Positions 7,102-14,592 of a stretch of 14,592 nucleotides of DNA are shown one piece after another. A model generated the notes under the pieces. It searched no databases and had not been told where the DNA came from. It saw nothing but the letters and a program-made list of their open reading frames with translations. The DNA lies in the NCBI GenBank assembly GCA_027038775.1, contig JALWGP010000117.1:1-14592 (forward strand), in the 5' to 3' direction. The stretch is from Sedimenticola sp. GTDB lineage: Bacteria > Pseudomonadota > Gammaproteobacteria > Chromatiales > Chromatiaceae. Each line of letters starts with the position of its first letter. The first letter of the stretch is position 1. The position numbers were made by a program, and so were the translations under genes.

Positions 7102-9731
7102 TGCCCCTCTCCCTCGTCGAAAGACTGGACCAGGCGCTGGCCGCGGGCGAGGCGCCGCTGCCCGCCTACCGCGACACCATCCGTGCCAGCCGACAGCGGC
7201 TGGCCGAGCGCTTCCACGCCGGCGATCCCGTGGAGGAGCTGGTGCACGAGCGCGCCGCCTTCGTGGACCAGGTGCTGATGCGCATCTGGAACACCTTCAT
7301 GGCCGACCAGCCCGCCGCGACGCTGGTGGCCGTGGGCGGCTACGGCCGCGGCGAGCTCCACCCCGCTTCCGACGTGGACCTGCTGATCCTGGTGCAGGAG
7401 GAGCCCGAAGGCCCCGCGAAGGAGGCGCTGGAGCAGTTGGTGATGTTCCTCTGGGACGTGGGCCTGGAGGTGGGCCACAGCGTGCGCACCCCCCAGCAGT
7501 GCGTGGAGGAGGCCGAGCGCGACGTCACCATCGTCACCAACCTGATGGAGTCGCGCTACCTGGCCGGCGACGAGTCCCTCTTCCACGCCATGAAGGCGGC
7601 CACCGGCCCCGACCGCATCTGGCCCAGCGACCGCTTCTTCGCCGCCAAGGCGGAGGAGCAGCGCAAGCGCCACGCCCGCTACGAGGACAGCGCCTACAAC
7701 CTGGAGCCCAACATCAAGTCCAACCCCGGCGGCCTGCGCGACATCCAGATGATCGGCTGGGTGGTGAAGCGCCACTTCGGCGCCGAGACCCTGCTGGAGC
7801 TGGTCCACCGGGGCTTCCTCACCGACGCCGAGTACGCCGCCCTCATGGACGGCCAGCACCTGCTGTGGCGGATCCGCTTCGCCCTCCACCTCATCACCGG
7901 GCGCCACGACGACCGCCTGCTCTTCGAGCACCAGCGCGCCATCGCCCGCGAGTTCGGCTACTGCGACGACGACGCCAACCTGGCGGTGGAGGCCTTCATG
8001 CAGGACTACTACCGCACGGTGATGGAGCTCAACCGCCTCAACGAGATGCTGCTGCAGCTCTTCCGCGAGGCGATCCTGGAGGCGGACCACCCGCAGGAGG
8101 TGACCCCCATCAACCGCCGCTTCCGGGCGGTGAACGGCTATCTCGAGGTGATCAACGCCGCCCTCTTCGTCAACTACCCCTTCGCCATGCTGGAGCTCTT
8201 CCTGCTCATGACCGAGCACCCGGAGCTCAAGGGCGTGCGCGCCAGCACCATCCGCCTGGTGCGCGCCCACCTGCACCTTATCGACGAACGGTTCCGGCGC
8301 GACATCCGCGCCCGCTCCCTCTTCCTGGAGATCCTGCGCCAGCCCCGGGGCATCACTCACGAGCTGCGCCGCATGCACCGCTACGGCGTGCTGGCGCGCT
8401 ACCTCCCCGCCTTCGGCCGCATCACCGGGCGCATGCAGTTCGACCTCTTCCACGTCTACACGGTGGACGAGCACACCCTCATGCTCATCCGCAACCTGCG
8501 CCGCTTCTCGATACCGGAGTTCGCCCACGAGTTCCCCCTCTGCTCGCAGGTCTTCGACCAGCTGGCCAAGCCCGAGCTCATCTACCTGGCCGGCCTCTTC
8601 CACGACATCGCCAAGGGGCGCGGCGGCGACCACGCGGTGCTCGGCGCGGAGGACGCCCGCGCCTTCTGCCGCCTGCACCACCTTTCCAGCTACGACAGCG
8701 AGCTGGTGGCCTGGCTGGTGCTCAACCACCTGGTGATGTCCATGACCGCCCAGCGCAGGGACATCGAGGACCCGCGGGTGGTGCAGGAGTTCGCCGAGAC
8801 GGTGGGCGACCTGTCACGCCTGGACTACCTCTACCTGCTCACGGTGGCGGACATCCGCGCCACCAACCCGGCGCGCTGGAACTCCTGGACCGCCTCCCTG
8901 CTCAACCGCCTCTACTACAGCGCCCGCAGCCTGCTGCTGCGCGGCCTGGAACGGGCCCCGGGACAGGACGAGCTGGTGCAGGCCAAGCAGGAAGAGGCGC
9001 GGCGCCTGCTGGCGGAGAAGGGGTTCAGCAACGAACGCATCAACGACCTGTGGCGCCAGCTGACGCTGGAGCACTTCCTGCAGAGCGACCCGGACGAGAT
9101 CGCCTGGCACACCGAGCTGGTGCTCCAGCACCCCGACCCGGCACAGCCGCTGGTGGAACTGCGCCCCTCCCGCAGCCGCGGCTGCGACGAGCTGTTCATC
9201 GTCACCCCCGACCGCAAGGGCCTCTTCGCGCGCTGCACCGCGCTCATCGACCGGCTGCACCTCAACATCCTCGAGGCGCGCATCCACACCACCGACGAGG
9301 GGCTCGCCTTCAACAGCTTCTTCGTGCTGGAGCACGACGGCAGCCACATCCAGGGGGCGTTCCGGCGCCAGGAGGTGATCGAGGCGATGAAGGAGGGGCT
9401 GGCCCGGGAGGAAGAGCCGGCCGTGGTGCAGCGCCCCCTGTCGAAGAAGCTGCAGCAGTTCGCCCGCCGCTCGGAGGTGGAGATCGTCCAGGACCGCGAG
9501 AACCGCCTCACCCGGCTGCACCTGCGGAGCACCGACCGCCCCGGCCTCCTCGCCCTCGTCGCCCGGGTGCTGGCCGACCAGGAGATCCGCGTGCTGCAGG
9601 CCAAGATCACCACCATTGGCGCCGAGGTGGATGACCTCTTCGCCGTCACCGGCGGCGACTGCCAGCCCCTGGAGGACCCGGCGCGGCTGGCGGAGCTGGA
9701 AAAGCGCCTACTCGAGCGGCTGGACGGCTGA
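7101..9731 (+). CDS. glnD: Bifunctional PII uridylyltransferase/uridylyl-removing enzyme
   Basis: The 876-residue product (E. coli about 890) senses glutamine and adds or removes UMP on PII proteins (GlnB/GlnK), setting glutamine synthetase activity and NtrB/NtrC signalling. The nucleotidyltransferase domain has GGYGRGELHPASDVDLL at 79-95, with the GG and catalytic D91 and D93. The linker includes LEPNIKSNPGGLRDIQMIGW (201-220). The HD hydrolase domain has LFHDIAKGRGGDH at 499-511, with H501 and D502, and LNHLVMSMTAQRRDI (541-555). Two C-terminal ACT domains, roughly 697-770 and 806-876, bind glutamine; the second begins RSTDRPGLLALVARVL. Start 7101 overlaps the map stop (TGATG); a ribosome site is poor, suggesting coupling. 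In E. coli dapD follows; here the gene runs 24 nt into the 3' end of convergent tsaB. Confidence 0.97.
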   Translation: MPLSLVERLDQALAAGEAPLPAYRDTIRASRQRLAERFHAGDPVEELVHERAAFVDQVLMRIWNTFMADQPAATLVAVGGYGRGELHPASDVDLLILVQEEPEGPAKEALEQLVMFLWDVGLEVGHSVRTPQQCVEEAERDVTIVTNLMESRYLAGDESLFHAMKAATGPDRIWPSDRFFAAKAEEQRKRHARYEDSAYNLEPNIKSNPGGLRDIQMIGWVVKRHFGAETLLELVHRGFLTDAEYAALMDGQHLLWRIRFALHLITGRHDDRLLFEHQRAIAREFGYCDDDANLAVEAFMQDYYRTVMELNRLNEMLLQLFREAILEADHPQEVTPINRRFRAVNGYLEVINAALFVNYPFAMLELFLLMTEHPELKGVRASTIRLVRAHLHLIDERFRRDIRARSLFLEILRQPRGITHELRRMHRYGVLARYLPAFGRITGRMQFDLFHVYTVDEHTLMLIRNLRRFSIPEFAHEFPLCSQVFDQLAKPELIYLAGLFHDIAKGRGGDHAVLGAEDARAFCRLHHLSSYDSELVAWLVLNHLVMSMTAQRRDIEDPRVVQEFAETVGDLSRLDYLYLLTVADIRATNPARWNSWTASLLNRLYYSARSLLLRGLERAPGQDELVQAKQEEARRLLAEKGFSNERINDLWRQLTLEHFLQSDPDEIAWHTELVLQHPDPAQPLVELRPSRSRGCDELFIVTPDRKGLFARCTALIDRLHLNILEARIHTTDEGLAFNSFFVLEHDGSHIQGAFRRQEVIEAMKEGLAREEEPAVVQRPLSKKLQQFARRSEVEIVQDRENRLTRLHLRSTDRPGLLALVARVLADQEIRVLQAKITTIGAEVDDLFAVTGGDCQPLEDPARLAELEKRLLERLDG

Positions 9732-10394
9732 CTTTTTCGCCACCTCGTTGCGCAGGTAGACCGGCAGCGCCCGCTCGGGCGGCACGCCGCCGCCCCGCGC
9801 CAGCTCCACGGCACCCACCGCGGCCACGTCCCGCGCGTGGATCTGCCACCCGTGGAGCACCCGGACCGGTCGGAACCTGGACATCAGCGCCTCCAGGTGG
9901 GCATCCCAGCCGCTGCCCACGGCCACCCAGTCGTCGCGCCCGGGCGCCGTCACCCGGGGCGGCGGCGCCACCCTCTCCCCCGAAAGCAGGCGGGGTCCTT
10001 CGTCCCCCACCTCCACCGCCGCCCAGTAGAGCTCGCCCATGCGCGCGTCCAGCGCGGCGAGCACATGGGCGGCACCGGCCTCGCGGAAAGCCCCCCGCGC
10101 CAGCGACAGCAGGGTGGAGACGGGAACCAGGGGAAGGTCCACGCCCAGCGCCAACCCCTGCGCCACCGCCGTGGCGATGCGCACGCCGGTGAAGGAGCCC
10201 GGCCCGCGGGAAAAGGCGATGGCGTCCAGGCGGGAGAGCGGGAGCCCCGCCTCCTCGAGCAGCTCGGCCGCCATGGGCAGCACCAGCTCGCTGTGCTGCC
10301 GGGGCGCCACCCGGTAACGCCAGATGGCGTCGCGATCGAGCGCGAGCGCGACGGAGCAGGCGGTTTCGGTGGTGTCGATGGCGAGCAGTTTCAC
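9708..10394 (-). CDS. tsaB: tRNA N6-threonylcarbamoyladenosine synthesis protein TsaB
   Basis: The 228-residue product (formerly YeaZ) is the ASKHA-fold partner of TsaD in the TsaBDE complex that transfers threonylcarbamoyl to A37 of ANN-decoding tRNAs. MKLLAIDTTETACSVALALD is the nucleotide-fold N-terminus. FSRGPGSFTGVRIATAVAQGLALG (61-84) is the characteristic block, including the GPGSFTGVR loop and the helix used for TsaD contact. ALDARMGELYWA and the C-terminal ALPVYLRNEVAKK also fit. The start codon is GTG, chosen from the N-terminal match; there is no clear ribosome site and the gene starts 15 nt after the upstream 76-residue ORF, so coupling is likely. The last seven codons lie antisense to the glnD end. 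Confidence 0.93.
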   Translation of the reverse strand: MKLLAIDTTETACSVALALDRDAIWRYRVAPRQHSELVLPMAAELLEEAGLPLSRLDAIAFSRGPGSFTGVRIATAVAQGLALGVDLPLVPVSTLLSLARGAFREAGAAHVLAALDARMGELYWAAVEVGDEGPRLLSGERVAPPPRVTAPGRDDWVAVGSGWDAHLEALMSRFRPVRVLHGWQIHARDVAAVGAVELARGGGVPPERALPVYLRNEVAKKSAVQPLE

Positions 10395-10409
10395 GGGGTG
10401 CAGCGGGAA

Positions 10410-10640
10410 TCAGGCACTGAGCTTCTCGACGCGCTCCCGCGCCTCGCGGCGGGCCGCCTCGAGCCGCTGCTGGAGCTCCTGCTCCAGGGTGCGGTAGACG
10501 CGGATCTCGGCGCGCTGGTACACCGTCCCCGGGATCTGCCCGGCAAAGGTGATCAGCGCGTTGCAGAAGGCCACATCCGCCTCCAGGGAGGAGATCTGGA
10601 TCTTGAAACGGGCCGGCAATGGACGTTTCCGTGCTGCCAT
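10410..10640 (-). CDS. Unrecognised 76-residue basic protein
   Basis: I do not recognise this family. The product starts MAARKRPLPARFKIQISSLE and has a basic N-terminus (5 Lys/Arg in the first 11 residues), a short probable beta strand (RFKIQIS), then a mostly helical region. Residues 47-73 (IRVYRTLEQELQQRLEAARR onward) are rich in Glu, Arg, Ala and Leu and could form a coiled coil. There is no signal peptide, membrane segment or metal motif. GAGGT lies 12 nt before the ATG, slightly far for a ribosome site. It is 15 nt upstream of tsaB on the same strand and 74 nt downstream of the pentapeptide-repeat gene, so probably co-transcribed with tsaB. Reality is supported by the tight packing and by a composition unlike a shadow frame, not by homology. 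Confidence 0.68.
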   Translation of the reverse strand: MAARKRPLPARFKIQISSLEADVAFCNALITFAGQIPGTVYQRAEIRVYRTLEQELQQRLEAARREARERVEKLSA

Positions 10641-10714
10641 CTTTGCAATTCTACCTCGAACCGGGGCCGGGGGCTGCCGCCGCCTGCCGCAAACGGGAGT
10701 CGCCTCGCATTTTC

Positions 10715-11506
10715 TCAACGGAGCATCTCCAGCAGGTGGGTTGGCAGGTTGATGGCCGCGCTGAAGTCGGTCTCCTCCAGCCGGGCGTTGACGAAGCGGG
10801 AATCGGCCAGATCGGCCCCGTTGAAGCGGGCGCCGGCGAGGTGCGCCCCGTTGAGCAGGCTGTGGGTCACATCGGCCCCCTCGAACCGCGCCTCCTCCAG
10901 CGATGCGCCGGTGAGCGTCGCGCTGTGCACCAGGGCGTCCCGGAAATCGGAGCCGATGGCCACGGCGCGCTGCATGAAGGACTCCCAGAAGAGCGCGCCC
11001 CGGAAGTCGCTCTCCTCCATGGCGATGTCCTTCATGTAGGCGGAGGAGAAGTTGGCCTCCCGCGCCTTCACCTCGTTGAGGTTGGCGCCGAACAGGTTGG
11101 CGCCGACGAACCGGGCGTGGTCGAGCACCGCGCCGTCGAGGGTGACGTGGAAGAGGTCCGCGCCGGAGAAGTCCGCCAGCCGGGCCCTGCACTCCACCAG
11201 GTTGGCCCACTTGAGGTCCGCCCCCTTCAGGCTGGCGCCGGTGAGGTCGCAGCCGGGCATCTTCGCATTGGAGAGGTTCACCCCGTCGAGCCGGCTGCCC
11301 CGGAGCTCGATGCCCGCCAGGTCCCTGCCGGAAAGGTCGCAGTGGCGCAGGTCGGTGAAGGAGGCCGGGGCCGCACAGTCCCCTTTCGGCAGCCCGGCCG
11401 CAACGACCGCGGGGGACCACCCCCAGCACCCGAAAAGCGCCAGCACCCACACCCGCATTCCCGGCCGGAAAAAGGCGCTTTTTGTCACAAATTTTAGTAT
11501 GACCAT
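10715..11506 (-). CDS. Exported pentapeptide-repeat protein
   Basis: The 263-residue product has a basic n-region (MVILKFVTKSAFFRPGMR), a hydrophobic core (VWVLALFGCWGWSPAVVAA) and a probable signal peptidase I site after AVVAA (about residue 37). LFGC at 24-27 is a poor lipobox. Residues 49-248 divide without a break into 40 pentapeptides with Leu, Phe or Met nearly always in the fifth position (SFTDL, RHCDL, SGRDL ... EETDF), predicting a right-handed quadrilateral beta helix of about 10 coils. A 15-residue tail ending THLLEMLR closes it. I chose the ATG at 11506 for its GGGGGA ribosome site; an internal ATG at 11458 also gives a signal peptide but lacks one. Biological role is unknown; the export signal argues against a Qnr-like gyrase inhibitor. 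It is divergent from sucA. Confidence 0.85.
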   Translation of the reverse strand: MVILKFVTKSAFFRPGMRVWVLALFGCWGWSPAVVAAGLPKGDCAAPASFTDLRHCDLSGRDLAGIELRGSRLDGVNLSNAKMPGCDLTGASLKGADLKWANLVECRARLADFSGADLFHVTLDGAVLDHARFVGANLFGANLNEVKAREANFSSAYMKDIAMEESDFRGALFWESFMQRAVAIGSDFRDALVHSATLTGASLEEARFEGADVTHSLLNGAHLAGARFNGADLADSRFVNARLEETDFSAAINLPTHLLEMLR

Positions 11507-11510
11507 ACTA
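11495..11510. promoter_or_regulatory. Operator-like palindrome TAGTATG-AC-CATACTA
   Basis: A 16-bp element has perfect 7-bp arms around a 2-bp centre. The centre is too short for an RNA loop, so a dimeric DNA-binding protein is the simplest explanation. It covers the start codon at 11506 of the pentapeptide-repeat gene and lies 15 bp upstream of the predicted sucA -35. Beside it are TTTGTCACAAA (11481-11491) and AAAAAG-GCG-CTTTTT (11469-11483), two further short palindromes in an AT-rich patch of a GC-rich sequence. I cannot name a regulator. Confidence 0.45.
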
Positions 11511-11525
11511 TTCCCCCGAATCCGC

Positions 11526-11554
11526 CTGCCATTCCCCCATCGCTGTGCTAGACT
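11526..11554 (+). promoter_or_regulatory. Predicted extended -10 promoter of sucAB
   Basis: CTGCCA (11526-11531, 4 of 6 to the -35 consensus) and TAGACT (11549-11554, 4 of 6 to the -10) are 17 nt apart, and TGC immediately before the -10 gives the extended TGn element. Transcription would begin near 11561, leaving a leader of about 78 nt to the sucA ATG. It lies in the sucA/pentapeptide divergent spacer, downstream of the palindrome cluster. Confidence 0.6.
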
Positions 11555-11638
11555 CCCAAGCCAAGGAAAGTCATTGAAAAACGCACGAGACGGGCAGTTT
11601 TCGAGCTTTCCGCACACTTTTGGGTGATCATCATAAAA

Positions 11639-14499
<2,861 letters not shown>

Positions 14500-14500
<1 letters not shown>

Positions 14501-14592
14501 TGGCCATCAAAATCCGCGTCCCCACCCTTCCCGAGTCGGTCACCGACGCCACCGTCCTCGCCTGGCACAAGAAGGAGGGCGAGGCGGTGCGC
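14500..14592 (+). CDS. sucB: Dihydrolipoamide succinyltransferase (E2), N-terminal fragment
   Basis: The first 31 codons before the window ends encode MAIKIRVPTLPESVTDATVL then AWHKKEGEAVR, the start of the N-terminal lipoyl domain. The PxLPESVxDATVxxWHKKxG pattern is specific for the 2-oxoglutarate dehydrogenase E2 rather than the pyruvate complex. The lipoyl-lysine DKV motif and catalytic domain lie beyond the edge. The ATG overlaps the sucA stop (TGATG) and has AGAGGA 7 nt upstream, so the two subunits are made from one transcript in a coupled way. Confidence 0.94.

Noticed and set aside
7041..8729. 562-codon minus-strand frame opposite glnD, and an open plus-strand frame at 7499-9634
   Set aside because: Shadows of glnD with biased composition and no recognisable motif.
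9732..9736. TTTTT after glnD as an intrinsic terminator
   Set aside because: The preceding bases contain direct repeats of GGCTG-like sequence, not a stable inverted repeat.
10715..11506. Qnr/MfpA-like quinolone resistance protein
   Set aside because: It has an export signal and no gyrase-protecting loop that I can identify; pentapeptide repeats alone do not imply gyrase binding.
11507..11617. 37-residue N-terminal extension of the pentapeptide-repeat protein
   Set aside because: It would overlap the sucA promoter, shows no signal-peptide logic at that start, and a good ribosome site precedes the later ATG.

Overview
The window is a GC-rich stretch of a gammaproteobacterial chromosome, made almost entirely of conserved core genes. 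Strong G/C preference at third codon positions produces many long spurious reading frames. The minus-strand order rpsB-tsf-pyrH-frr-uppS-cdsA-dxr-rseP, with map-glnD divergent, is the Pseudomonas-type arrangement (in E. coli dxr lies between frr and uppS). Protein sequences resemble those of gammaproteobacteria. A purple-sulfur or Chromatiales-like lineage is a guess from base composition and cannot be proven here. I saw no mobile element, CRISPR array, tRNA or rRNA.

Region 1 (1-6300, minus strand) couples translation, nucleotide supply and envelope synthesis. It holds rpsB (S2) and tsf (EF-Ts), closed by an intrinsic terminator, then pyrH (UMP kinase), frr (ribosome recycling), uppS (undecaprenyl-PP synthase), cdsA (CDP-diglyceride synthase), dxr (MEP isoprenoid pathway) and the first 64 codons of rseP (site-2 protease). 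From pyrH onward the genes overlap by 1-4 nt or lie 13 nt apart, so they look like one operon with its own weak promoter. rpsB has a good sigma70-type promoter with a GC-rich discriminator and a structured leader of about 119 nt.

Region 2 (6313-9731, plus strand) holds map (methionine aminopeptidase) and glnD (PII uridylyltransferase), overlapping by 1 nt. The glnD 3' end overlaps the convergent tsaB by 24 nt.

Region 3 (9708-11506, minus strand) holds a pentapeptide-repeat protein with an export signal, an unrecognised 76-residue protein and tsaB (tRNA t6A synthesis). The pentapeptide gene is divergent from sucA.

Region 4 (11639-14592, plus strand) holds sucA (E1 of 2-oxoglutarate dehydrogenase) and the start of sucB (E2), behind an extended -10 promoter.

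No gap without a gene exceeds about 170 nt. The least ordinary parts are the exported protein with 40 pentapeptides in unbroken register, the palindrome cluster at its start beside the sucA promoter, the 76-residue protein, and the alternative hairpins between rpsB and tsf. I found no convincing new multi-gene system.
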